A program made the translations under genes and the position numbers. The notes under the pieces were generated by a model. It did not search any database, was not told the origin of the DNA, and saw nothing but the letters and a program-made list of their open reading frames with translations. Below, piece after piece: positions 1 to 7,625 of a stretch of DNA of 64,000 nt (positions are counted from its first letter, which is position 1; every line of letters begins with the position of its first letter). Source of the DNA: Siphonobacter aquaeclarae (lineage in GTDB: Bacteria; Bacteroidota; Bacteroidia; Cytophagales; Spirosomataceae); the NCBI RefSeq assembly GCF_900103285.1, contig NZ_FNGS01000001.1, positions 489,515-553,514 of the forward strand. Reading direction: 5' to 3'.

Positions 1-19
1 ATGCTAAACTCACTCGCTT

Positions 20-48
20 CGCTGGTTTCGACGGTGCTCAACCACCGG
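20..48. repeat. Single arm of a dispersed palindromic repeat
   Basis: These 29 bases differ at only two or three positions from the right arm of the inverted repeats in the array at 7084-7500; both contain the core ggtttcgac and end in gctcaaccaccgg. The matching left arm would lie outside the window. This shows that the repeat is a dispersed family and not only a local duplication. Confidence 0.7.
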
Positions 49-86
49 CTACTGCGGCAGAAAGACACAGCAGTCAAGTACATACG

Positions 87-287
87 CTATTCTCTCCCCT
101 CCTCCGCCAGCACTATCGTCAGTTTATTCGCTTCCGGTCGTACTTCTATCACCTGCCCGGGCTTGAAGCCGCATTCGGCGAGCCATTTGCCGGTGAGGCG
201 GATGTGCGGGAGATCTACCCGGCGGGAAGGAATGCTCCGGGTGAAGAGGATGTTTTCCTGAACTTTGAGTTTACGGGAGGGATACAT
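87..287 (-). CDS. SymE-like toxin-family protein
   Basis: A 66-residue protein whose second half matches the SymE toxin fold (AbrB-related beta-barrel): a run LTGKWLAECGF is followed by GQVIEV and a short C-terminal strand TIVL. SymE of Escherichia coli is an SOS-induced toxin that acts on nucleic acid, but many SymE-domain proteins in Bacteroidota are uncharacterised. I chose the ATG at 287; the frame is also open nine codons upstream to a TTG at 314. It is divergent from the XRE gene, with about 160 bases between the two starts, so the two may share a control region. No antisense antitoxin RNA can be recognised by eye. The family assignment is fairly secure; toxicity is inferred. Confidence 0.72.
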   Translation of the reverse strand: MYPSRKLKVQENILFTRSIPSRRVDLPHIRLTGKWLAECGFKPGQVIEVRPEANKLTIVLAEEGRE

Positions 288-450
288 GGCATCGGGGGTT
301 GAAGTACGCAGCAAAGGTAGCCTGCTCCGCCTGGAGCCAATTCGTAAACGGTTGCGTATTTCAGTAAAATAGGGGCCTTAGTTTACCCGTAATTTACTAT
401 ACTTACCGCTCCAACCTGTATCCATTTTTCCCCTTAAGATTGCCTCTTTT

Positions 451-858
451 ATGACCGATATGCGAATCCACGAAGGCCGGAACGTCAAGCGTTTCCGTGA
501 AATGCTGGGTATCAAGCAGGAAGCCCTCGCCGCAGAGCTGGGCACCGACTGGAACCAGAAGAAAATCTCCCTCCTCGAACAGCGCGAGCGCATCGACGCG
601 CCCATTCTCGACCAGGTATCGAAGGCGCTGAAGATACCGGTGGAGGCAATACAGAAGTTTGATGAGGAGAAGGTGGTGAATATTATTTCGAATACCGCCT
701 CCTTTGATAACTGTGAGCAGCCAGCATTCTTTAATTTCTACCCGACATTTAATCCGTTAGATAAGCTAGTGGAAGCGTATGAGGAGATAAGGAGGTTGAA
801 TGAGGCGTTGTTGAGGGAGAAGGATGAGAGAATAAAGATTCTTGAAACGAAAAGATAG
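451..858 (+). CDS. XRE-family helix-turn-helix regulator with C-terminal coiled coil
   Basis: A 135-residue protein. Residues about 8-65 form a Cro/C1-type helix-turn-helix (RFREMLGIKQEALAAELG, then KKISLLEQ and ILDQVSKALKIPVEAI). A linker follows, and the last 30 residues (about 105-135, rich in E, K, L and R) look like a coiled coil for oligomerisation. It ends 27 bases before the CD-NTase gene on the same strand and is probably its operon regulator, although this small HTH family is common in Bacteroidota outside defence loci. Base composition changes inside the gene: the HTH half is G+C-rich like the chromosome, and the second half drifts to the AT-rich composition of the genes that follow. 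Confidence 0.85.
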   Translation: MTDMRIHEGRNVKRFREMLGIKQEALAAELGTDWNQKKISLLEQRERIDAPILDQVSKALKIPVEAIQKFDEEKVVNIISNTASFDNCEQPAFFNFYPTFNPLDKLVEAYEEIRRLNEALLREKDERIKILETKR

Positions 859-885
859 TACAAATTTCAAACCACATCTTTCAAA

Positions 886-1893
886 ATGGCTATATTAAAC
901 TACACCAATAGGCTAGAAAACTTAAGAAACAGAAAGTTCGATCCAAATCTTAATGAACTTTATACTTCCAAGTATTTCAATAGGTTGGGACTGCCGGATA
1001 ACGTAAAGTATCTGTTAGAGATTACTCAACCGATTGACAAATTATCAAATGACAAATATTTGCTTGCTGCCGAACGAGTTCAAAATCACTTGGAAAGACG
1101 TCTAAATCTTCACTTTGAACGAGACTATCGCCATCAAGGGTCAATAACGACCAATACAAATATTAGAGTACACAGTGATATAGACCTACTTACTATTATA
1201 AGTAGATATCATTTTGTGCCAAATGGAGAACCTATCCTTTCTCCCTATACAGCTACAAATGCAAATGAAGATATCAAACTGCTACGAAAGCAAGCTACTC
1301 AAATATTGAAGTCGATTTATCAAGATGTGGATGACAGTGGGAAAAAAAGTATTTCTATTTTCAATAAGGATCTCCATAGAAAGGTTGATATCGTATTTTG
1401 TTTCTGGTACCACAGCAGTACCGCAACAGACAATGAAAAAGGAATCATGCTTTTCGACTTTGAAAATGAAACCAGAATTAAAGATTTTCCATTTGCTCAT
1501 ATTTCTGCTGTCAACACGAAAGGCAATTCGACATCAGATGGCTCAAAAAAGGGAATTAGAATGTTAAAGAATCTTAAAGCCGATGCAGATATTGAATTAA
1601 ACAGTTTTCAGCTCACGTCAATAGTTCATGACATTTCAAATAATAACTTACCACATTCAGTGGGCACGGAGCTATATTTGGCTCAAAATATTTCATATCA
1701 TCTAGAAAAAATCATTTCGGACTCACAATATAGAAAGGATATCCAGAGCCCGAACGGAAGAGAATATCCGTTGAAAAATGATGATTGCGTTGAACAACTC
1801 AAGAAATTGAGGAGTGAGTTAGATACGCTTATAATGGATAGCCAGCGAGAATTAAGTAAGGTTGAAGTACGAAATTTAATCCACTCAATATAA
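886..1893 (+). CDS. cdnE: CBASS cyclic-nucleotide synthase (CD-NTase, probably CdnE type)
   Basis: A 335-residue nucleotidyltransferase of the cGAS/DncV-like family. The palm signature is visible as GS at 85-86, followed by the metal-binding pair D98-x-D100 (HSDIDLL), with the third carboxylate D168 in RKVDIVF. A later basic stretch (KKGIRMLKNLK, about 221-231) fits the helical lobe of such enzymes. On phage infection CD-NTases make a cyclic oligonucleotide that switches on the neighbouring effector. Pairing with a STING-domain effector predicts c-di-GMP as product, as in described bacterial STING systems; that is inference. Only one base separates it from the effector start, so translation is probably coupled. 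It is clearly AT-rich relative to flanking genes, which suggests transfer. No Cap2/Cap3 genes are present, as in short type I CBASS. Confidence 0.88.
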   Translation: MAILNYTNRLENLRNRKFDPNLNELYTSKYFNRLGLPDNVKYLLEITQPIDKLSNDKYLLAAERVQNHLERRLNLHFERDYRHQGSITTNTNIRVHSDIDLLTIISRYHFVPNGEPILSPYTATNANEDIKLLRKQATQILKSIYQDVDDSGKKSISIFNKDLHRKVDIVFCFWYHSSTATDNEKGIMLFDFENETRIKDFPFAHISAVNTKGNSTSDGSKKGIRMLKNLKADADIELNSFQLTSIVHDISNNNLPHSVGTELYLAQNISYHLEKIISDSQYRKDIQSPNGREYPLKNDDCVEQLKKLRSELDTLIMDSQRELSKVEVRNLIHSI

Positions 1894-1894
1894 A

Positions 1895-2851
1895 ATGAAA
1901 AAGCGTCTCTTTATTGGCTCTTCATCGGAAGAATTAGAGCTTGCTCATGCGGCAAAATTGCTTCTTGAACAGGATTTTGATGTTACAATTTGGAATGATA
2001 CTGTCTGGGATAGCGCTGTTTTTCGAATCAATCAAAATTTTTTATCTGATTTGCTAAAAGCATCTTTGAAATTTGATTTCGGGATACTAATTGGGTCAAA
2101 AGACGACAAAGTTGAGTACAGGGGAACTTCTGCCCTTCAACCTAGAGATAATATACTATTTGAACTAGGTTTATTTTTAGGAAGGCTTGGTCCCAACAAA
2201 TGTGCATTCCTAATAGAAAAGGATATAAAAGTATTATCAGATGTTCAAGGCATTACTTTGGCGAGGTTTGATAAGTCGAAGCCGGCCGAATTTAACCAAG
2301 CAGTAATTCGAATACGAGATGCTTTTAATTCGAGTTCAAATAATGATATCAATTTCTTTCCTTCTGCTACATTGGCAGCAGTATATTTCGAAAACTTAGT
2401 TGCGCCGACTTGTAAGTTTCTGATAAAGAACAAAGGATATAAACTTAATGGGATACAGTACGAAAAATTTAAGTTAAAAATAATTATACCTGATAAAATT
2501 GTAGTCGATCCCAACATTGCGTTTGAAAAAATAAAATCTAAGCTTTCTACAACAAAGATTGACATCGACTACTCAGGAAGGCCTCGAAGTATTCATCATG
2601 AGACAATAATTAAAGACAACATCATCGAGTTCATTGATTTTCCAACGATTATCACAGGGATAAATTTCGCAATATCAAACTTACTTCCTAGTGAATTCAA
2701 TGATCTAACTTCTGATTATAACTTAATAGTAGAACGTGAATTAGAGAAATTCATTCTCACATTAAAGCAGCTTCTTTTACGAAATAATTTCGATGAAGAT
2801 GTAGAGATAATAAGAGAAGGCACCTTTAACAAAAACGGTGCGAACGTTTAA
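1895..2851 (+). CDS. cap12: TIR-STING effector (Cap12-type NAD+ hydrolase)
   Basis: A 318-residue two-domain protein. Residues 1 to about 145 are the TIR-like domain of the Cap12/Pycsar-effector family: it opens KRLFIGSSSEE, has WNDTVW near 34-39, and carries PRDNILFELGLFLGRLG at 83-99, in which E90 is the likely NADase catalytic glutamate. Residues about 155-318 resemble bacterial STING: an ALAxxYFEN-like start (LAAVYFENLV, 160-169), a strand KLKIIIP, a GRPR motif at 228-231, and DFPTIITG at 248-255, where STING proteins contact the cyclic dinucleotide. There are no membrane segments, so it should be soluble and cytosolic. On ligand binding such proteins form filaments and deplete NAD+, killing or arresting the infected cell. 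The AT-rich composition matches the synthase gene. Confidence 0.87.
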   Translation: MKKRLFIGSSSEELELAHAAKLLLEQDFDVTIWNDTVWDSAVFRINQNFLSDLLKASLKFDFGILIGSKDDKVEYRGTSALQPRDNILFELGLFLGRLGPNKCAFLIEKDIKVLSDVQGITLARFDKSKPAEFNQAVIRIRDAFNSSSNNDINFFPSATLAAVYFENLVAPTCKFLIKNKGYKLNGIQYEKFKLKIIIPDKIVVDPNIAFEKIKSKLSTTKIDIDYSGRPRSIHHETIIKDNIIEFIDFPTIITGINFAISNLLPSEFNDLTSDYNLIVERELEKFILTLKQLLLRNNFDEDVEIIREGTFNKNGANV

Positions 2852-2853
2852 CA

Positions 2854-2892
2854 CGGAAAAAGCCTGTAGCTATTTACTACAGGCTTTTTCCG
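2854..2892 (+). terminator. Rho-independent terminator of the CBASS operon
   Basis: A perfect 16-bp stem (cggaaaaagcctgtag against its complement) with a 7-base loop begins three bases after the TIR-STING stop codon and is followed by a T-rich tail. The convergent cation-efflux gene ends just beyond, so the hairpin may serve both directions. Confidence 0.9.
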
Positions 2893-2907
2893 TTACTTTT
2901 CATTCCC

Positions 2908-3825
2908 CTAAATCATCCACTTCCTCTCCGTCGTAAAACTAATCGTCAACCACATCGAATATTCCCCCTTAATCCTTTCATACAACTCCTGCCGGACGGC
3001 GTCGAGCTCAATCAAAGAGGTTTCCCCGGCCGACTGCGGCAGGAGAAAGTCGATCTCGACCGTGTAGCTGCGGCCGGTTTTGATGACGCGGACGATGTGG
3101 TCTTCGTAACCTTTTTCGGCGGCGAGGGCTTCGGCTGCGTCGTGGATGGCGTTTTCGATGTCGTCGTCGGGGGCAAACTGGAGTAGCTCGCGGATGTTTT
3201 TCCGGAAGGTCATCAGCGGTATCCGGATGAAAAACAGCGAGATCACCACGACCGTACCGGGATCGAGGTACGGAATGAGCCAGGCATACGCCGTACCCGC
3301 CAGTACGTAGCTCAACGAGAGCGCCGCCAATACGCCGAGGCTCAGCAGGGCGTCGAGCTGCCACTCCGTCGCTTCCACACGGAGGTACTCCGACCGGATT
3401 TCCCGGGCTTTGCGCCGAAACAATACCCAAATCCCGAGACAGACCACGATGGATGTAATGAGATACGGCAGGGCGACGTCCAACTCGACGGACTTTCCGC
3501 CGTTGAGAATATCAATCACCGACGTCGCCATCGAATACACGCATAAAAAAATCACGATAAACGACTCCACCGTTATCGTAAAGGGCTCAAACTGAGCGCG
3601 TCCGAAGGGCAGGCGGTCGTCGTCGGGCTTACGGACAAACTGCGTGATAAACAGCGATACCCCCGACAAACTAATGCCGACGAGGGAGAAGAGCGCATCG
3701 AAGATGATGGATTTGGAGTCGCCCACGATCCCGACCACAATTGCCCAGATCGTCAGCGCCGAGCCGACTCCGAGCGATAGCCGAAGCCATTTCTGTTCCT
3801 GTCGACGGTGTACCCGCAGGGTCAT
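2908..3825 (-). CDS. Cation diffusion facilitator family transporter
   Basis: A 305-residue inner-membrane protein with about six hydrophobic segments (near 13-34, 40-62, 83-104, 117-136, 155-176 and 182-202) and a soluble C-terminal domain of about 90 residues, the layout of CDF proton-coupled divalent metal exporters. Charged residues sit where metal site A lies in the family: D43 in segment two (DALFSL) and E154-x3-D158 in segment five (EWQLDALLSLG). A short cytosolic loop carries RLPFG, a CDF hallmark. The metal cannot be told; the site lacks the usual HxxxD of zinc transporters, so Mn, Fe or another ion is possible. It is a single gene with no linked metal regulator. Confidence 0.85.
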   Translation of the reverse strand: MTLRVHRRQEQKWLRLSLGVGSALTIWAIVVGIVGDSKSIIFDALFSLVGISLSGVSLFITQFVRKPDDDRLPFGRAQFEPFTITVESFIVIFLCVYSMATSVIDILNGGKSVELDVALPYLITSIVVCLGIWVLFRRKAREIRSEYLRVEATEWQLDALLSLGVLAALSLSYVLAGTAYAWLIPYLDPGTVVVISLFFIRIPLMTFRKNIRELLQFAPDDDIENAIHDAAEALAAEKGYEDHIVRVIKTGRSYTVEIDFLLPQSAGETSLIELDAVRQELYERIKGEYSMWLTISFTTERKWMI

Positions 3826-3889
3826 GACTTACACGTTTGCCCCTAAAATAGAACGCAGCCGCTTACGCCCTTCCCTTCCTCCAAAAAAA

Positions 3890-3922
3890 AGAGCAGGCCG
3901 CCCAAAACGGACGGCCTGCTCT
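3890..3922 (-). terminator. Terminator after the first large secreted protein
   Basis: An 11-bp stem (agagcaggccg and its complement) with an 11-base loop lies 18 bases beyond the stop of the minus-strand secreted-protein gene. Read on the minus strand it ends in a run of eight Ts. Confidence 0.85.
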
Positions 3923-3939
3923 ACTGCAACCAAACCAAA

Positions 3940-6813
3940 CTATTCTGCTACAAGCACCTTCACCGCACCGAGCGAAACCGCCGTTCCGTTCTCGGCCTTG
4001 AGCAGGAAGTAGCCCTTCCGGCCGCGCACGAGGTCGTCGACAGATACTTCCGTGCGGTCTTGTGAAATCGATACTTCTTTCTGTCCGATTTTTCCGCCTG
4101 TGAGGGAGTACAGCGTCAACGTAGCCGGGCCGCGGTAGTCGGGCGTATGGAGCGTCGCGGTAACATGGGCCGACGAGCGCGCCGGATTCGGGAAGACGTT
4201 CAGGGAACGGGCCTTGAAGCCATCACAGGATACCGTCACACCGACGGTCTTGCTGTAGTCAAACGTCCCGTCTTTGTCCACCATTTTCAGACGGTAGTAG
4301 TATGTTCCTTCCGGAATGTCCTTTTGGTAGAACGTGTAGGAATTGCCGGTACCGGCTGCGGGTAGTTTTCCTGCTACACCGAATTGACGGGCGTCTGCAC
4401 TTTTTTCGATGAGGAAGTAGTCAAATTTCTCTTCTTTCGACGTCAGCCAGTTGAGCGTTACGCCGCAGTTTTCGACCGTAGCCTTGAAATAGGCCAGCGT
4501 GACAGGCAGCGGACTGCCGCAGTTTTTGCTGTTGAGGTTGACCGTAACTTTCCGCGTCACGCAGCCACCCGCCAGTACCACTGTGCACACATAGGCGCCA
4601 TCGTTCGAGGCCTGGTAGCTCGGGAAATTGATCTCGCGGGAGGTACCGATGACCGCGCCGTTTTTCTCCCAGGTATAGGTGGCGTCGACCACATCTTCCA
4701 CACTCAGCAGATACGGCTGGCCGACGCAGGGCTCGGCATTCGAGGATAGTTTCAGCGGAAGCAGCTGACCGATAGACACTTGCGTAACGGCCGTATTCCC
4801 ACACTGATCCGTAATCCGGACGTCGTAATCAGTACCGGCCTCGAGGCCGTCGGCAGTATACGAAGACGGCACGTTTTCGCCTTTCACGACATAGGCCGAT
4901 TCGGGTTCGGTCGTCTTCTTCATTTCGACCTTAAACGGCCCGAAACCGGAGAACTGGAAGATGGCCTTTCCGGCGCCGGTCGGCGAGCCGTCAGGATTTT
5001 CGCAGATTACGCCGAGTTTTTTGGTGACTACCGGCGCCGTTCCGGCAGGCTGGATGGTGACGGGCTTCGTCGCTACCAGGTTCGCGATGCCGCAATCCGT
5101 ATAGTCAGCTACGCCGCGGACGGTGTAGTTGCCGGCCGGCAGGTTGATAAACGTACCGGTCAGGTTCGTGCTGATCACATTGTTGCCGGCGTCAAGAAGC
5201 TCAAAACGCACGGCGTTATATCCGTTGTAGTCCAGCGACGCCGAGATACTTCCGGTACCGCCGCAAAGCTGGGTCGTACTGGCCGACAGGGTGAATTTCA
5301 GCGGAGGCTGATCGGTTTCGTTAAGGGTAAACTGAGCCTGAGTCGGCGCGCAGCCCGCATTGGCCGGGGTCATCCGGAGGGTATAGGTACCGGGCGCGAG
5401 GGCAGGCAACTGGATGAAGCCATCCTGAATGCTGTTGGTGGTATAAACAACGTTGTTGCCGGCGTCGAGAATCTGAACCGTCGAGCCGTCGATACCGGCG
5501 TTATAACCGCGGACGTAAAGGTCCACCTTCGTCGTTCCTACGGTATTGACACACCACAAATAGCCGGCAGAGGGATAGACCTGCAGCCCATCCGACGGAA
5601 CGGGCGTATAAATCGTTGCGCTATAGGTCAGTCCGCAGGCATCCGTAACCGTATAGGCATACTGTGACGCGTACGGCACATTGGAAAATATGCTGTTGAG
5701 CGTGCCGTTGTCGTTGACCGTATGCGTAATCGGGGATCCGCCCTGCGGCGTTACGACGGCCGTCAGCGGCCAGGTAAAGTTGCCATCTGCCCAGAGCAGC
5801 AGGTTGAGCTTCGTGATACCGGAGGGCGAGCAAGGCAGAATTACACCGTTGCTCACATACAGATTCCGGGTTGGAAGGTCAAAACACTCGGTAATTTCTT
5901 CTCCGCAGGGAGAAATCGTCCGGATGGCTACGCGTTGCAACGTCGCGGGAACGGTAAACTGCAGGTCAGAGTCCTGGGTAATGGTCTTCGAAAAGAGCGG
6001 CGTAGCTCCTGACGGGACAGCACATGCAGCGCCGGGCGCGATCGAGTAGATTTCGTACTTGTAGCCGGGATTAGCTTTGTAGTCAATCGGAAAACCATTG
6101 TCCGCGCGGGAAAGGTTGGCCTGGAAGGAGTTGGTCGTACAGGTTGTCCCTGTCTGGGAGAAGCTCAGGTGCCCCATCGGATAAAGGGGTGCCAGCTCCA
6201 CGGTACGCGTCACGAAATTATTACAGGCGTCTTTCACCCGAACCTGATATGTTCCGAACTGGGTGGCGTTGAAGGTATTGGAAGACGAATAGCTGAACAG
6301 CGCGTCGTCGGCATTTGCTTCGTCCGAGAGCAGGAACGCGTATTTCAGGCCGCCGCTGCCGGGGTTTCCGCCGGTCGCAGAAGCTGTAATCGTACCGCCC
6401 TGAGCGCCGTTCTGGCACAGGTTGGAAACAGACGCATTGAGGGAAAGCGGCGTGTACTGATTCGGAATGGTGACGGAAACGTCAGCAGTTGCCGATCCGC
6501 ACGTCACCCGAAACGTATAATCTCCCGGAGGAAGGCTCGTAAAGGTCGCCGAGCTCTGCGCCGTTGTCTGATAACCGCCTGAAGAGGGGCCTGTTACAAT
6601 CTGATAGGTAGCGCCGGCGTTTCCGGTGACGTTGGAACTGATAGTAGCCGTTCCGTTAGACGGGCAGGTGGCCGGCGTAGCAGATGCCGACAGGTTTTGA
6701 ATACTCGAGGGGCACTGGGCGAAGGAATTTACCGCCAGGAAAAGCAGGGCTAATACAACGAGATAATGTGGTTTGTGTCCCACAAACCGGTAGAAGACAG
6801 GCATAATTTTCAT
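3940..6813 (-). CDS. Large secreted modular protein with T9SS type A sorting domain
   Basis: A 957-residue protein with an N-terminal signal peptide (hydrophobic stretch about 16-32, ending NSFAQC). The body consists of repeated beta-rich modules of 80-110 residues with paired cysteines, recurring LPPGDYTFRV / LAPGTYTLRM / LPAGNYTVRG strands and VxDxCGN motifs, resembling SprB-like or prealbumin-like adhesin repeats. An Ig-like module (about 690-760, ending NDGAYVCTVV) precedes a fibronectin-like segment (LPVTLAYFKA). The last 80 residues (LNVFPNPA onward) are a type A T9SS C-terminal domain, which directs export through the gliding/Por machinery and cell-surface attachment. It is a tandem paralogue of the gene at 7626-10481, so duplication is evident. 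A surface adhesin role is inference. Confidence 0.88.
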   Translation of the reverse strand: MKIMPVFYRFVGHKPHYLVVLALLFLAVNSFAQCPSSIQNLSASATPATCPSNGTATISSNVTGNAGATYQIVTGPSSGGYQTTAQSSATFTSLPPGDYTFRVTCGSATADVSVTIPNQYTPLSLNASVSNLCQNGAQGGTITASATGGNPGSGGLKYAFLLSDEANADDALFSYSSSNTFNATQFGTYQVRVKDACNNFVTRTVELAPLYPMGHLSFSQTGTTCTTNSFQANLSRADNGFPIDYKANPGYKYEIYSIAPGAACAVPSGATPLFSKTITQDSDLQFTVPATLQRVAIRTISPCGEEITECFDLPTRNLYVSNGVILPCSPSGITKLNLLLWADGNFTWPLTAVVTPQGGSPITHTVNDNGTLNSIFSNVPYASQYAYTVTDACGLTYSATIYTPVPSDGLQVYPSAGYLWCVNTVGTTKVDLYVRGYNAGIDGSTVQILDAGNNVVYTTNSIQDGFIQLPALAPGTYTLRMTPANAGCAPTQAQFTLNETDQPPLKFTLSASTTQLCGGTGSISASLDYNGYNAVRFELLDAGNNVISTNLTGTFINLPAGNYTVRGVADYTDCGIANLVATKPVTIQPAGTAPVVTKKLGVICENPDGSPTGAGKAIFQFSGFGPFKVEMKKTTEPESAYVVKGENVPSSYTADGLEAGTDYDVRITDQCGNTAVTQVSIGQLLPLKLSSNAEPCVGQPYLLSVEDVVDATYTWEKNGAVIGTSREINFPSYQASNDGAYVCTVVLAGGCVTRKVTVNLNSKNCGSPLPVTLAYFKATVENCGVTLNWLTSKEEKFDYFLIEKSADARQFGVAGKLPAAGTGNSYTFYQKDIPEGTYYYRLKMVDKDGTFDYSKTVGVTVSCDGFKARSLNVFPNPARSSAHVTATLHTPDYRGPATLTLYSLTGGKIGQKEVSISQDRTEVSVDDLVRGRKGYFLLKAENGTAVSLGAVKVLVAE

Positions 6814-7083
6814 CGTTTGCAGGTTTCCCCGCCGTGAAAGGATAAATTCTCGAATTCCAGACTAATCAAAAGTCAATTCAAAGGTAAAAATCAAGTAGTC
6901 GCTAGTAATTATTTTTCGATAAGTGGAATAGAACGTCCGATTATCGTCCATTTTCCCCCGCCGAAGACGCAGAAACCGGCATAAATGCGCAGGTAGTATG
7001 CGTGCATACGGGTTTGAGGATACGTTGGGTTTTCAGTTTTCGGTTTGACTGTTTTCGGTTGTCCCTCGATGCCCATGCCCCAT
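6814..7083. other. Non-coding upstream region of the first large secreted protein
   Basis: About 270 bases. The part next to the gene (6840-6960) is AT-rich and probably holds its promoter, though no confident -33/-7 pair could be picked. From 6961 it becomes G+C-rich and runs into the repeat array. No credible gene is visible. Confidence 0.6.
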
Positions 7084-7500
7084 GCGCAATAGCCGGTGGT
7101 TGAGCCCCGTCGAAACCAGCGTGGCGAGAGCGGGAAGGATGAAAGAAATACGGCTGCCGGTGGTTTCGACGGGGCTCAATCACCGGGGGCGTCGTCGTCG
7201 TTGCGGTGTGTAACCCCATGCCCTCTGCTCCTGGCCCTTTGCGCAATAGCCGGTGGTTGAGCTACGTCGAAACCAGCGTGGCGAGAGCCGGAAGGATAAA
7301 AGAAATACGGCTGCCGGTGGTTTCGGCGGGGCTCAACCACCGGGGGCGGCGTCGTCGTTGCGGTGTGTAACCCCATGCCCTCTGCTCCTGGCCCTTTGCG
7401 CAATAGCCGGTGGTTGAGCTACGTCGAAACCAGCGTGGCGAGAGCGGGAAGGATGAAAGAAATACGGCTGCCGCTGGTTTCGACGTAGCTCAACCACCGG
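7084..7500. repeat. Array of 157-bp tandem repeats with long internal palindromes
   Basis: Units begin with gcgcaatagccggtggttga at 7084, 7241 and 7398, giving a constant period of 157 bases; the third is truncated after its palindrome. Each contains an inverted repeat whose arms start ccggtggttgagc and end gctcaaccaccgg, separated by about 40 bases. In unit three the arms (7407-7435 and 7472-7500) match perfectly over 29 bases. In unit one (7093-7118 and 7161-7186) there is a single mismatch although the central triplet differs (ccc rather than tac), so both arms changed together. Unit two is less well paired. Short open frames crossing the units are by-products of the repetition. The array lies between two paralogous secreted-protein genes. 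Confidence 0.9.
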
Positions 7501-7539
7501 GGTGCGGTGCTCGTCTTCGCTGCTTCGCAAAAAGCCGGC

Positions 7540-7576
7540 GGCCCGGCGTTTCGAAATAAGGTCGAAACACCGGGCC
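7540..7576 (-). terminator. Hairpin downstream of the second large secreted protein
   Basis: Two 7-bp blocks (ggcccgg with ccgggcc, gtttcga with tcgaaac), offset by one unpaired base on each side, form a hairpin 50 bases beyond the stop of the minus-strand gene at 7626. It lacks a clear T-run, so it may be a degenerate member of the neighbouring palindrome family and not a true terminator. Confidence 0.45.
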
Positions 7577-7625
7577 GTCAACAGAACTCAAAACATTAAA
7601 CTCAAAACTCCAAACTCCCAAAACC

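Noticed and set aside
7084-7500. CRISPR-like array
   Set aside because: Repeat units are 157 bases with no unique spacers of constant length, and no cas genes are present.
7407-7500. Insertion sequence with 29-bp terminal inverted repeats
   Set aside because: The arms enclose only 36 bases, with no transposase and no target-site duplication.
6941-7581. Three overlapping minus-strand open frames with near-identical sequence (MRKGPGAEGMG...)
   Set aside because: They are created by the 157-bp non-coding tandem repeat; proline/arginine-rich composition and identical phase reflect the repeat unit.
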